A stretch of DNA of 64,000 nt. It comes from Pseudopithomyces maydicus. Lineage: Eukaryota; Ascomycota; Dothideomycetes; Pleosporales; Didymosphaeriaceae. How positions within the stretch are numbered: position 1 is the stretch's first letter; every line of letters starts with the position of its first letter. Both the position numbers and the translations under genes were made by a program. Positions 1 to 11,959 of this stretch are shown piece by piece. The stretch is taken from NCBI GenBank assembly GCA_026873275.1, contig JANTUC010000002.1, positions 2,108,001 through 2,172,000 of the forward strand. The letters are read 5' to 3'. The notes below the pieces were generated by a model. That model was not told the origin of the DNA. It worked only from the letters and a program-made list of their open reading frames with translations, and searched no databases.

Positions 1-497
1 TTTATCCTAAAATCCAATTAATCCGTAATTGACAATACTGCAGAGACGCAGATCCGTATTTGGAGCTTGGACCCACGCTTTTCTTCTCCAAGAACAAACC
101 CATCTGTCAACTCGTCAAGGCGCCCCTTCTCGGTGGTGCTCACATTCCTCGAGACCCGAGTATGCCAGATCTCTCAAAACAACAGTTGCATGCGATACAA
201 ATGGTAGAAGAGACGGCGCAAGAAGTGTGCACCCAACTGGATCGCCAGGAAGGCGACATTCAGTTGATCAACAATCTGAGCATCATGCACGCTCGGGCAG
301 CATATGGCAAGACTGGCAAGCCTAGTTCGCGCCACCTTCTTCGAATGTTCCTGAGGGACCCTGATAACGCGTGGGACAAACCAACGTCATTCAAGCGTAA
401 TTTCGAAGACCCATTCATCCGTGGCCGTGTACAGGAGATCCCCGTTTACGATTTCGACCCTTGGCGTAAGATCAGCGGTCGTGAGAGCCACGGTTGA
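1..497 (+). CDS. TauD/TfdA-type Fe(II)/2-oxoglutarate dioxygenase, 3' end only
   Basis: Last exon of a gene that begins left of the window. An intron appears to end at the CAG at 41-43, and the exon then reads DADPYLELGP and runs to a TGA at 495-497. The segment GDIQLINNLSIMHAR followed by RHLLRMFLRDP is the C-terminal part of the TauD/TfdA double-stranded beta-helix: the His of the I(M/L)HAR motif is the distal iron ligand and the Arg of RHLLRM is the usual 2-oxoglutarate carboxylate ligand. Members hydroxylate small substrates using Fe(II), O2 and 2-oxoglutarate. The proximal HxD motif lies outside the window, so the substrate class cannot be told. An AATAAA at 645-650 could serve as its poly(A) signal. 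Family assignment is confident; function beyond that is not. Confidence 0.8.
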
Positions 498-644
498 GGT
501 CATTTTGCATTTCCTTGTGTATGATGGTGGGGTCTATCTTTCCTTTCAACATAGCTGCTTATAGAAATTGTCCGTAATTGGGTCAGTTGGGATGTATATT
601 CAGTATCTTAATTGCGATGTCCAGGTATCGTATGTAATATACTC

Positions 645-650
645 AATAAA
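645..650 (+). terminator. candidate poly(A) signal for the dioxygenase gene
   Basis: A canonical AATAAA hexamer lies about 150 nt after the dioxygenase stop codon in the 337-nt gap between two convergent genes. The rest of this gap (498-834) holds nothing else recognisable. Single-hexamer evidence only. Confidence 0.4.
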
Positions 651-834
651 ACTAAATTATGCTTAAAACACTGGCTGCCACTGATGCATTTGACCGATCG
701 AAGTTGTCGCAGGCCAATTCTCCGTATGCTCCGTGGCTATGAGTGATGACGAAAGACAAAGCGATTGAAAAGTCATAAATCGAAATGAAATGAAACGGAA
801 TGATGATTCGTGAAAGAAATAGAGACGACAAAGG

Positions 835-3662
835 TCAGATACCGGCTTCTCGTAGAAGGGTTTTGATCCATTCGCTGGACAGGGAGTTGTGCGTAGATCT
901 GTGGCCGATATATGGTGCTGTAGATTGGCCTAAACAGACAAGTCAGTATCTGTAGAGTGAAATAATTTCCCAGGCACGTACCTATTCCTCCAATACGGTC
1001 AATGATACTCGTCACCTTCAGCACATAATCAAACCCTTGAGGATCCAAGTGACCATGCTCACGTAGTTCCTCTGGATTCTCTCGCGCCAGCTTGAACGGC
1101 TGAAAGTCACGCAATATAGCTTGCCAGTGATGTATGAGTACCTGGAACGAATATTCCCATTTCTTGAGCTGGCCATTGACCACGTTGTTGACATGGTTCT
1201 CGACAGTCTGGATCCATTAGCTTCATAGCCCAGCCTCGGTGGCGTAACTTACCGTTCCATTTTTTGATAGTATGTAGGTCTCCGCACTGCGGTGAATATA
1301 TTCCATGTTCCAGAATATTACATATAGAGCAAGATACAATTCATACCAGGGCTTAATTTTTGGTTTGAAAATCTTTGCGGCGAATAATTTGTTGCATGCT
1401 GTCTCGAGCTTCTTTAGAAGTTTCAAGGCTGCCACATCGATTTGCTGACCGATTGCTGGCGGCAGTGGCCGGTCACGAGAATTCCTGTCATAGGCTTCAT
1501 ATTGGCTGCGGCCCATCTGGCTGTAGTCGTACTCTTGTATACCAGGAACATCGTTGGACCAGACAGTGCCGTAGCCCTGCGATACAACCGAAAGACATTG
1601 AATTCTCATGCAGAGGTCGAGCAGGTTCTGCGGCCCTGGTAACCGGGTGCTTCGCAAACGAATGACTTCTTGGTACGTGAGGCATGCAATTTCGTCGTGC
1701 GAGACGCGAGCAAAGATCCATTGTTCAACGGCAGGCTGCAAGCAGTTGAAGTATCTTTCGAAATCGGGGACCAAACTTTGCGTATCATACACGGCGTACG
1801 GTGGCTGTTCGACCTTGATCAACCGCCCTTCGGTGGTATTCCACTCGTTGGTGGTGGAATCCAAGAGCGGACGCTTAGGATGATACTGACCGATTGTGAT
1901 ACGCATCGGTTGAATGTGAATGGGCCCGGTCCCGGGAAGGTTCCAGATGAAATCCATTCCAAGAAGATCCCAACCTGGGAGCCATTCATAACCCAGGAAT
2001 TCTCCCTCTTCCTGGTTCGATCGTCCGTTGCCTGTGATGGGTTAGCGGCAAAGAGAAGCGAAGAAGCAAAAGCAGCAGCGCGCAGAACATACAGTGACGG
2101 ACCAAGGTGGCGTCTTCTAGCCGGTCTCTTATGCATGGCAGCTTGAACGATCTGGCCCCACCCGAGACCTTTTGACATTTCTGACATGGGTCTCCGTGGT
2201 CGCACTGGGAAATGTTAGTGAGAGCACGGAGCCAAGGAAGGTGTGACGTACGCCTGACTTGTAGAACCTGCATCGGATGCAGCTCATTTTCAGCTTACGC
2301 ATGTTGTGAGTCTTTTGTCGGCCCTCCTCGTCCAAAGGCCCTTTTCTTTTTGAGACCTTTGACTTTTGCTGCCTTGCAACGAATGCTGCAGGGACCTTTG
2401 CTGTAGCCTTCTTGGGCTGGGGTCGCTTCCCTCGGGGGTAGGTGGTCCGATGGTAGGTGGGACTGGGAAGGACGGGGTGCACATGGCCGAGCTGGTGCGG
2501 GTCGGGCTCGAGGGGCCACAGCTGAGCAGTTTCGTCGGGCAGCTGGTCGTAGACGACATGTGCAGCAGGGTTGCTGGGACCGGAGCTGACCAAGGCCCAG
2601 GCCGCGCCGGGCAGGGAGGGGTCGTTGGCCAGGGCAACGTCGGGCGAGAGCAGGTGGGCGGCATGGCCAAAGGGGTGCTGGGGAGCGACGGGTGAGAGAG
2701 CAGCGGCGGAGGCAGGGACCCAGGGATGGGCTGCTGGCTGGGCCGGCACGTGGGAAGGGTCGGCGTAGTTGAGCAGCGGGGCCAAGGTCGGGGCATCTGG
2801 CGGGAAGGACGGGGGTGGTGGTGCTGATGGTGCTGGTGGTGCTGGTGGTGCTGGTGGTGTTGATGGTGTTGATGGTGGTGCTGGTGCTGGTGCTGGTGGT
2901 GGTGCTGGTGGGCGTGATGGTCGTCCTGGGCCGGAGGGGCGGATGCAGGGCTGCTCAGGCTGGCCTGGGAGGAGGCATGGTCGGGCTGGCGCGGCGGGCG
3001 TGGGTCGGCGGCATGGTGGGGCGCGGGTAGGCGGGAGGCGGCGCTGGTGTTGCTGGCGGCGGTGCTGGCGGCGGTGCTGGCGCTGGTGGTGAGCGGGGTG
3101 AGCGGGGTGTTGGTGGTGGTAATGGTGGTAATGCAGGTGGTGCTGCTGGCAGTAGTGCCGCTGCTGCCCGCGCCAGTGTTGCTGCTGCTGCTGCTGCTGC
3201 TGCCGGTGGTGGTGCTGGTGGTGGTGTCGCCGGTGCTGCCGCCGCCGCTGCTGCTGCTGCTGCTGCTGCTGGCGGGGTCCGCGTAGGGCAGCGGCGGGCG
3301 CGCGGTGAAGGCCTGCTGGTCGCTGCCAAAGGCGCTGCCCCACGGCTGCGAGGCAACGGCGCGCGTGAAGGGTGTCGCCGGCCACTGCTGCGACGGCGAT
3401 GGGTTGGGGTTCGCACTGGGATTGACGTAATCGCTGGACCCGCCGTAGTCCAGATAGCCAGTGTGGGCCGGCGGGCGATGGGCCGGCGAGCTAAAGCGCT
3501 GGAGAAGCACCGTCCCAGCGGGCCCCCTCGCGACAAGGCTCCGTGAGAACTACTCCACGACGTCGCTAGGTCGGCGTACAGATGCTCGTGGGAGCCCGGC
3601 AGCGCGTGGTAGTGCGAGTGGTGAGCGGGCGCGCCTCGGTGGTACTGCGAGCTGGCGGCCAT
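835..3662 (-). CDS. Zn(II)2Cys6 transcription factor with low-complexity N-terminus
   Basis: Five exons on the minus strand: 3662-2252, 2204-2093, 2031-1253, 1207-982, 929-835; about 874 aa. The binuclear zinc cluster is split by intron 1: CIRCRFYKSG|CDHGDPCQKC...C, preceded by the basic stretch RKGPLDEEGR. The N-terminal 450 residues are rich in Ser, Thr, Gln and His, with long trinucleotide runs. The C-terminal half holds the conserved LPGWDLLGMDFIWNLPGTG region and ends in ..LREAGI. All later introns join in phase. In exon 1 the frame breaks twice, at C5 3523-3527 and G5 2811-2815 (plus-strand bases); one extra base at each gives a continuous reading, so these look like assembly errors. 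Start chosen at ATG 3662 (MAASSQYHRG). Presumably a nuclear DNA-binding regulator; target unknown. Confidence 0.8.
2816..3273 (-). repeat. trinucleotide-repeat tract encoding His/Gln/Ser/Thr runs
   Basis: Two patches of imperfect trinucleotide repeats, 2816-2906 (GGT/GCT units on the plus strand, read as His/Gln on the minus strand) and about 3178-3273 (GCT/GCC units, read as Ser runs). They lie inside the transcription-factor CDS. All three minus-strand frames stay open here, which produces spurious overlapping ORFs. Confidence 0.85.
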
Positions 3663-4462
3663 GAGTGCGGGCGGGCGCTGGCCCAGCGGCGGGCGGCTGA
3701 CGACGTGCGACCTGGCGACCGGGCAGCCTGGCGACCTGGCGCTCTGGCGACCTGGCGGGGCTCGTCGAGCGGACGGCGGGTTCGACTTGGTCTTGAGCGG
3801 ACGGCCTGGGGCAGCGCGCGACACGGGGTGGGGTGTAGTATGGCAGAATCAGCGGCGACTCCAGCATGCACCAGGCCATGCGTGAGACGAGCGCCTGGGA
3901 ATGCGCTTGGCTCACGCTCCCGTGCCCCGTCGCTCACAGGGCTGCAGTAGTGCCCAGGTAGCCCGTCAGCAATTCCCTTTCCGGCTGGCCTTGGGCTTGC
4001 CGAACACGGGCCCGTTGATAACTTGCCCTGGGGAAAAGCTGACCACTCCATGGCCTGCCATTAGCCGTACATACGTCTTTCACACCGCTCGACCCAAGCA
4101 CCATCCTTCACCACCCTCGAATCCCTCTTTGCACCCTCGGCCCGTTCCCTGCCCGCCTCGGGTGTATGTAACCACATGGAGCCGTTGCTCTCCACCATCA
4201 GCCCAATCGCACCCAGCCCGACCGCCCTTAGCATGTGCATTAAGCTCCTGTTGCTCTCCTCTGACCGGTCTCATGGATGCTCACTGTCCACTCGTACCCC
4301 TTGGGCGAATCGCAGGACCGACATGTTGCCATGCCTAGCGCAGGTACTGTGCATACATAGCATCCACCGTGTCGCTTCGTTTGTTGCAAGTACCAGTTTC
4401 CCTATATTCTTGCTCCACTCGACCGACACAGATATACGCCACCCGACGTCCCGGTCTGCGCC
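3663..4462. promoter_or_regulatory. divergent intergenic region, zinc-cluster factor / GNAT gene
   Basis: About 800 nt between two head-to-head start codons, so it must hold both promoters and 5' UTRs. It is GC-rich near the regulator and has C/T-rich tracts near 4090-4150. No specific operator recognised. Confidence 0.5.
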
Positions 4463-5638
4463 ATGCCACCGGTACCTGTGTTGCCCGCTTTGGACGGCGT
4501 TCGGGTAGCCACCCTGGAAGATCTGCCCCGGATCGCTACCGTCGCTGCAGCAGGCTTCTTCCACTCGCCTACATTCCATTATCAGCGTGTTCAATACGCT
4601 CGTTACTCGGATGATACGCTCCTGTACGTCTAAAACCTGTACATTCAGAAGCAGCAGAGAATGGCCGCCCACGTGGTGTCGATGAAGCGTCTCTCCTGTT
4701 GCCATCTGATGCCTTGGCCAGTACAGCACTGATCTTGACTTGCGAGAGACAGTTCGTACTGGACCGAATACCTGCGAGCCCTTCAAGACTCCACCAGCGT
4801 GGTCCTCGTCGCTGAGGACATTCTGCACGAGCACGAGGACGACAATGTGTACACGGCTTTGAAGGATGCTGCCGCTTACAGCCCGGCCACTGGCTGTGCA
4901 GGCTCCAAAGTGGTCGTTGGCGTAGCCTCGGTGAGCTTCAAACCGGGCTCTTCATACCAAGGAATGTTTCAACCCCTGTGTGAGCCTATCGGTATGTCCG
5001 TGCTTGACTTTGGCTTGAGGCTGACCAGGTTAAGGTTCCAAAGATCGACTGGAATCTCGCTCGGTTCCTGTCAATCTCAACCGTGATTTTTGCAAGGAGA
5101 GGGTCCGCGTGTACAACGAAGCCACTGCTCCGGCAAAGGCCAGGTATTCTGACGATTTCGACCTTTCTCTGCATCGTGTTGACATGGCGTAGGCATCTGG
5201 AAGGCCAAATGAGGTTGAGCACGCTTGCTGTCCATCCGTAAGCCATAGGTAGCTTCGTGCAGAGTGATCGAGACACTAAACCTCCTAGTGCGTACTGGCG
5301 CCGGGGGCATGCTTCGCGTCTTGTTAGCTGGAGCACAAGTCTCGCGGATCTCGATGGTGTACCAATGGTAAGATTCCTTTTGCGGCAGCCACCGCCCCGA
5401 GGGTCCCTGATGTAGAGCCAAATAGGGAATATCTGCCGTTCCCCAAGGAGCGATAATCGCCGCAAGGGCCGGTTTCGAAGAGCGCGAGCTTGTCCCTGTT
5501 CCACGGGCGTGTGTGCATAATGAAATGTCCGTCGTGGGAGAACCCAAGGCTGTGGAGATGGAATTGTGGGTTGCGATTCGCCATCCCTGTGGCACGCCGG
5601 TATCAGGAGACAGCGCCACCAGCCTTGATCTTCATTAG
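4463..5638 (+). CDS. GNAT-family N-acetyltransferase
   Basis: Six exons: 4463-4623, 4747-4991, 5035-5143, 5193-5237, 5289-5367, 5426-5638; about 283 aa, all junctions in phase with GT-AG ends. The N-terminus VRVATLEDLPRIATVAAAGF is the usual GNAT opening. The core acetyl-CoA motif is LSTLAVHPAYWRRGHASRLV (the R/Q-x-x-G-x-G/A loop reads RRGHAS), followed by DLDGVPMGISA and AARAGFEERE, the usual motif B. Members transfer acetyl from acetyl-CoA to an amine; fungal members of this type are mostly uncharacterised and cytosolic. Introns are very short (43-58 nt) apart from the first (123 nt). The acceptor could not be narrowed further. Substrate unknown. Confidence 0.82.
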
Positions 5639-6260
5639 CGGACCTGCTGTGATGCTGATCGGTGAGGAGCTTGGATCCTTCACCGTCGTTGCGGCCGCCG
5701 TTTCCTTTCCTGTCAGTCCGGGCAGTCGCGCTCAAGACATCAATCAAATCATGCCTCACTACGGGCGTATCGAGGGCCTATGTCACTTTGACTATGCGTT
5801 TCTTCTCTTCGTGTGAAGTGTTTCCTGACATGGGCCCTCCACTAAGTAGCCTTGCACTGACGAACCCAAATCACTCCCGAGCCGGACTTCTCTGCTTACA
5901 ATAGCCGACCAAGTTGTTCGCAACAAGCATTGGCATGTGTGCATCAGGATAAGTCAAGCAGGGATATGCAAGTCTCTGCATCACCACAGCACCTTGTATA
6001 CCTCCTATATACCTAGACATGTCCAAGACCCGGAGAATGCAGTGTGGCCAACCTCAATGCGAAGACGCTATACTGCTTCCAACCCCGTATGTAAGACTTC
6101 GTATTACCCATGCCACCAAACATGCCAATGATGCCCTAACGTGATCATGTACCGGTAGATTTTGTCTGGTCTGGAACACCCGCTAAAACGCCCCACTTGG
6201 CTGCGATGATGCTTTGGATTGAGCTCATCATCTAATCTTATCGCCACGGACTCTTGTCGT
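5639..6260. other. intergenic, convergent 3' regions
   Basis: 622 nt between the convergent GNAT and Lys-rich genes. No gene, RNA or repeat recognised. Confidence 0.5.
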
Positions 6261-7026
6261 CTACTTTTTCGACTTCTTGTTTTCTCCTCCATTTGCCCCC
6301 TCCTCGTTCTTCCTCTTCGCCACCCTCGCACTCTTCCTCGTCCCCTCGGCTGGCAGTTTCTCTTTCGTTGCCCCCTTCGTCACTTTCTTCGACCCACCGT
6401 CAGCTGCGCCTACCTTCTTGGCCGCGCCTATTCCTCCCTTATTTTCCAGCGTTCTTTCGGCAGGCTTCGCCTTTTTCGCTGTGTTGGCCTTTGGCTTTTC
6501 GTCATCTTCTTGCCGGTTCGCTTTGGATGAGGATGACACCTCAGACTCTCTTTCTATTTTTTCCTCCTCGGTCTTTTTCTATCAAACCCACAGACATAAA
6601 TCAGTCAACGTTGTGACGGACAGGTAATTCTAATACTTGAGAGCAATATACCGTACTCGGTCGACTTACCTTGCTCGAGGATTTCGGCTGTGGCGCCCCC
6701 TTCTTCGGCTCGTTTTTGGAGCCCGGCGCATTTTCGTAACCTCCGCCACGCTTTTCGTATTCTTTGGATAGCTTGGAAGCCTACATTATTTGTTGGCTTG
6801 GGCTCAAGACCGACATCCATCTTCGCAACAACCAAGTGTATTGGAAAGATTATCACACTACCAATCCATACACCCATCAACGTGTTGATTTAGATGAAAC
6901 ATAACTTACCTTCCAAGCACTCCACTGCCCTTTTCCGCCCCCGTCTTTGTTCGTCTCATCCTTGACCTGCTCTTTGACCTTCTCTCTTAGCTTTGGGTCC
7001 GTTGGCTTCCCCTTACTAGATGGCAT
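6261..7026 (-). CDS. small conserved Lys-rich fungal protein (possible DUF5872-like)
   Basis: Three exons, 7026-6910, 6780-6670, 6578-6261; 181 aa. Exons 1-2 encode a conserved core: SKGKPTDPKLREKVKEQVK, then GGGKGQWSAWKASKLSKEYE and KRGGGYENAPGSKNEPKKG. The tail is a low-complexity Lys/Glu/Ala stretch ending in ENKKSKK, with several nuclear-localisation-like basic clusters (KSARVAKRK). I recognise the core as a widespread short fungal protein of unknown role; the DUF number is from memory and tentative. Introns are 129 and 91 nt with perfect GTAAGT donors. Likely nuclear, perhaps nucleic-acid associated, by composition only. Confidence 0.8.
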
Positions 7027-7670
7027 GTTGACTACTTGCGCTTTTCTCGATAGGAGAAGCAATGAGCCTACACAAATGGTTGGAAGAAGAAATGTTGCGC
7101 AGGCTCAATGATGATTGCGTGAACCGGGTGCGTCCATTGTTATTATGTACCTGCATCCATAGCGCCGTTGTTTTTTTGGGACTAAACAATGACATCACGA
7201 CTTTTCATGTGGAACTTGGGCACATTCTTTTTATATTTCCTCCTGCGTAGGATCGCGTACCAATCTCCCCAATAATCAAAACCCTATTGACATCGGTATG
7301 TATGATGGAACAACGTGTTAGCGCTTGCGACAACTTTCACATTGGTAGTCCCAGGTCGGTGTTCGTTTTGGGCCTGAACACGATCGTATTACACTGTTCT
7401 AATCGGACCCATTAATGCCCATTGCACTATTACTATGCATGTGTGTACTATACGCAGTCTGGGGACCTCTGGTTTAATGATGGCGCCGCCCATTTAGCAA
7501 TACAGGGCTGCAAGCAAACAACAGGGAAACAAAGCAGAACATGTCAATATCAACAAGGGGAATTTGGCATCTCAGCGTTTTATCATCAATATACTTCTAC
7601 AGGCCATAGTCCGCCAAATCAGAGAACCCCGATTTGTCCAAGGTTCCGCTCAAGTACTGGTGACCGACGA
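7027..7670. other. intergenic
   Basis: 644 nt upstream of the Lys-rich gene (its promoter) and downstream of SEC31. A reading frame at 7422-7724 has no recognisable content and no conserved features; nothing supported here. Confidence 0.45.
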
Positions 7671-10600
7671 CTAATGCGGCGTGCTCTTGCTGAACTGAAT
7701 CAAGCGCTTAACACCAACCTGTAAGAAATTAGTATTGCAGACATTATGTTCTTAAAAGCTTTACTGACCATCCAGTTGCTCCCTTCATCATTCTTGTTCG
7801 TCATCAAGTCGGTGAATAGCGCAATCGCTTGATCATACTGCCTGGCTTGGATGTGTCCAGCCAGCTCATTCATAGACTGGATCGTATCGGGTTTGAGCAG
7901 ATCCTCGTTGTTCAGGTGATCGAACAAGATGTTCAACCGTTTCTCTGTGTCTGCGACATGCGCCTTGAAGTTCGCTGGAGCTTTGGCCTTCACGCGTTGC
8001 ATGTCAGTGTTGAGTATTTCGTAGATGGGACGAGATGCCTCTGGGATATGAGACCGATCGCCGGCGGCTACAAAAATGTCAGCAGAGAATTGGTAATGGC
8101 AATGTATACAACTTACGGTGCTTAGGTGCAGATGGGGTAGCCCTTTGGGAGGAGGCGGTACCAGGCCGCGAGTCAGGTCGCGGCGGCCCACCTGACGATG
8201 CTCCAGCACGCGGCGGACCTTGTGGAGGAGCTCGAGGTGGTGGTTGTGCTGCTGCTTGAAGAGGTACTTGCGCAGGCGGCGCCGCAGCGTAAGGAGAAGG
8301 TGCCGGAGCATATGGCGAAGGACTGCCAAACTGGGTTGGCGGTGGTGCGACTTGTCGTGGAGGAGGCATGCCTGCAGGTGGGCCCGAAGGAGTGGATCCG
8401 GGGGCAGGTGCATACCGATTCGACGGCGGAGCAGTGGGAGGCGGAGGGTTGTATGGCGAAGCACCGCGCGGAACAGGAGGCTGCTGTGGAGGAGCAAAGC
8501 TCGATGGCGGGGGTGTACGCATTTGATGGTTGCGCTGGAGCGTAAGGGCTGACTACCGGAGCTGTGGACGTCGGAGGTGAAGAAATGCGTGGTGGCCCTT
8601 GCGGTGGCCCCTTGGGCGGCGGTGGAGGGGTAGGCCTTGACGTGGGAGGGTACACTGGCGATGGGCCTCCAAATGCTTGAGGGCCTGCAGGGCCAGGTTG
8701 ACCGAGGAAAGGTGAATTAGCAGCATTGAAAGGAGTAGAACGTCTCGAAGCGGGTTTTGGTGGAGCAAAAAATCATCTGGCGTATCATTCCAACTCGGAA
8801 TATTCTTTTGGGTAGCTGCGGGTGTCATTGACGGTGAGTTGGTAAAATTACGCGGAGGCGGTGCCAGAGGATTGGCCTGAGGTTGTTGGTAACCACCGAA
8901 GCCAGCGGGCTGGGGTATAGACGGTGCACTAGGTTGATATCCAGCCGGTGTGTAAGCATTGCGACCGGGCGTCGGATTATAGGAAGGAGTCTGAGCTGGC
9001 ACAGTGTTGACAGGAGTATACTGGGGTTGGGAAACAGGCTGTTGGAATGGAGCGGCCACTGGGGTCGGTGCGGGAGGTTGTGCTTGATAGGTAGGCACAA
9101 CACGCGATCCACGCTGCGCAACAGCAGGTTGGGCTGATCGTTGAGATGCTGCTTGTGGTGCTGGTTTCCTCGTTGCCTTTCTTATCCTGTCCTTGGCTAC
9201 ATCCGCGGCGGGATATTTCTCAGGAAGAAGGTCAAGATATTTTTCGGCAATCGACAACTTTCCATGCGCAGAGGCGATGTCAGCGTATTCAACATACTTC
9301 GCATACAGAGGACCAAGCTTCCAGTCCGATTCTTTCTGACGTTCTGTGTCTTCAAATTTCGTTACTTGACGGAACACCGTGACTTTCTCAATGAAGTCTT
9401 GCAAAGATCTTGCATGGATGGAAAAGCTGGTGTCGCTAGTAGATTCTTCCGCACCAGCGGCCTCGTTCTCTTGAAGCTCCTGCGCCCAATTGACGACGAC
9501 CTTCTCGAGCTTGGAACCTGCTAGATAGCAGAAAGAAGCGTCTTTGCGATAGGATTCGTGCTCTTCCGTGATGGCTTCCTCCAATCGGTCACCAAGTGCT
9601 TCACAAAGATCGGGGAAATCGTTCTTGTCAGCATAGGTGCACAGCGTTACCATGACCTCTTTCCAGTCTTTCAGGTCAGCGTTGTAGACGACATCCCATA
9701 GGTTATTTCCGACGATCGAGGCCAACAGACGGGTGTAATTAGGACCATTGGTCTGCTTCTTGAAATAGGCTGCTCGCGCCTTCGCAATGCACTGATCTCC
9801 ACCGCAAATCGCGATCATGAATGCATCCGAAAGTCGGTCCTCCTTTAAGCAAATGTCTACTGCTTTTCCAAATGACCCCTGCATAAGAGCCTGGGTGACT
9901 TTCTTATCAGCGTCTGATTCCGAACCGGAGTAAATCGAGAATGGGTTATTCGTCTTTGCACCTTTAGATGCAGCAAGGTCGGACAGAAGGTTACCGCCCT
10001 CGCCTGATTGATCAAAAAAGGAGGCCCCTTCCTCTGTACTCTCGGTCGTAGCAGCAGCAGCAACAGCTTCCTTCTTCTCTTCTAACTCGTCTTCCTCTTC
10101 CTCGACGCCTGAGAAGCCTAGGTATTCTATGAGTTGGTTTCGGGGGCTGTCTGAAATCAGGGTTTCGATAACCTTCCAATCTGCTTTTTCCTCATCCGTG
10201 GCAGCCTTTGTGATTTTTGATTCACAGATAGCAGCGAGATCACCCTTTTCCAACGTCTTGGCAAACTCCTCACTCGCTGCACCAATGTTCGAGTCCACTT
10301 CGAATGTGGATATGCTGACTTTAGACTTCCCCTCTGACAAGCCAAGCCTGACCAGCTTACCACCAAAACCGAACGACACGCCTGCTCGTCGTTGTAACCA
10401 CTTTGGAGGTGATTTGAGCGAGAAAGAAGCGCCTTGTGGTTCAACATGTGTTTTGGAGAAGAAATCCGCGCCCTCTAGTGCTTGCGTGGTCGATTTTGTT
10501 TGCTCGGCACCAGCACCGGTGTTTTGAAGGGATTGGATGGCTATCTTGCCATCAAAGGATGCAGTGGCCAGAATATTTGGGTTTGATGGATTGAAGGCTG

Positions 10601-11621
10601 TTTGGAAAGTCCAGTTCGTGACCACCGGAAACTCGCCAAGGTACTCGCCGGTGTGGGGGTTCCATGCAATTGTTCGATTGTCCTTGCCGGCGGAGAGAAG
10701 GATGTCGCTGTCCTGAACGCACCACGACAAGGACAATACGCCCTGGTCGTGTGCTTGGAGCGTCTTCTCCGGGGCATTCGAATTCCGAAGATCCCACACC
10801 AGAACAAGCGGATGCTGATCGGTAGGGATAGCTGTGACCAGCCTCGTAGCAACATCCGGATCCCATGATACCGAGCTCACGGTTTTCCTTCCGAAGTTGT
10901 TTAGTGTGAGGTTTTCCTTCTTCCCTTTCACGTCCCATACGGTGACGAACCCTCCGCTGCTACCCGTTGCGAGGATGTGCGCAACCTTCTTGTTCCAGTC
11001 CAAGGACGTGTACTCGTCTGGATTCGCGCCTGCCTTTCCTAAGCGGAAGGATTTGGATTGATCGTCAAGATCGTGAATGTACAATTCTCCTTTGGCACCG
11101 GCAGAGGCGAGAATATTGGGCCGGAACGGGTTGAACTGGATGGCTGAAATGGGGCCGGTATGCTTGTCGATCTTCTCTATGAGCGCATCTCTGCCAATTG
11201 TCAACACTCATGCAATCGTGCAGTTGGAAGTGGGTATAGACCTCTCTCGTTTCAGCAGCTTTTCTGCATCCCACAGCACCAGTGCCCCGCTATCCAATGC
11301 GCCCGCGATTACCCCTCGAGGAAACGCTTCGCTCGGCTGGCTCCAGGCGATGCCATTGAATCTGTAAATGATGAGCACGACCATCCAGATAGAGCTCGCT
11401 TGCCTGTCCTACCTTGAATCTACCTGAACGGTAACGACGGGCTCCAACTCTAGGCCCTGTTCTGCACTGTCCAGATTAAGCTCCCAGAGCTCCAATGTGG
11501 TATCGTTGGAAAAGTCGGCATCGACTGCACCCGCTTTCGTGCCTGTAGCAACCAGAGGCTGTGTGGGGCCTGGCGACCATGCAAAGGTGGCCGTTCTGGG
11601 TATCTCTCGGAGGCGGACCAT
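7671..11621 (-). CDS. SEC31: Sec31, COPII outer-coat protein
   Basis: Five exons: 11621-11413, 11361-11242, 11190-8117, 8067-7769, 7718-7671; about 1250 aa, the normal fungal length. The N-terminus MVRLREIPRTATFAWSPG is typical. Seven-bladed WD40 beta-propeller in roughly residues 1-350 (repeated SWDP, VWDLRN, TIAWNP motifs), then the ACE1 helical element (about 430-760, QGSFGKAVDICLKEDRLSDA), a Pro-rich linker that contacts Sec23, and the C-terminal helical domain (DRSHIPEASRPIYEIL... LNILFDHLNN), ending VGVKRLIQFSKSTPH. Sec31 with Sec13 forms the outer cage of ER-to-Golgi vesicles. The Pro-rich linker shows two apparent frameshifts, at A6 8767-8772 (one base short) and G5 8509-8513 (two bases short, or one extra), which cancel. 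An essential gene, so these are most likely assembly errors. Confidence 0.95.
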
Positions 11622-11959
11622 AGCGGCGGTCGCTCGCAGCTGTCAGACCAGACAGGCGAGGCACGGGTGTGTATGATTAGGGGAAGACGGTAAGAAAGGC
11701 GCGCAGGGGTGGAGGAGGGAAGACGGGGCAGGAGACAAGAGGCAAAGCGTATCTGGAGTCGGGGCTGGAATCTTAGGCAGCTTCACCATCAACAACCACC
11801 TGTCCTCCATCATCGCGGACTTGGCAAGCACGACCCGTTTTTGTGGGACTGTCACGTGGCCTTTCCGTGAGCTCCAAAGCAGCACCTGTCCAGGCTCTGC
11901 AACCAATAGCCGTAGCGCACAACTACGCACCCATACACAACACCGACGACCATCACGCC
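11622..11959. promoter_or_regulatory. divergent promoter SEC31 / RRM gene
   Basis: 338 nt between two head-to-head ATGs. Contains a palindromic E-box CACGTG at 11853-11858, a site bound by fungal bHLH factors such as Cbf1-type proteins. Whether it is used is inference. Confidence 0.55.

Noticed and set aside
4271..5759. Minus-strand frames over the GNAT gene
   Set aside because: The plus strand has GNAT motifs with consistent splice phases; the minus frames have none.
8173..8655. Separate small Pro-rich gene inside the SEC31 3' half
   Set aside because: It is the SEC31 Pro-rich linker in the frame reached after the A6 indel, not an independent gene.
7671..11621. SEC31 as a pseudogene
   Set aside because: Only homopolymer indels disturb it, both in the variable linker; all conserved domains are intact and the same error type occurs across the whole window.
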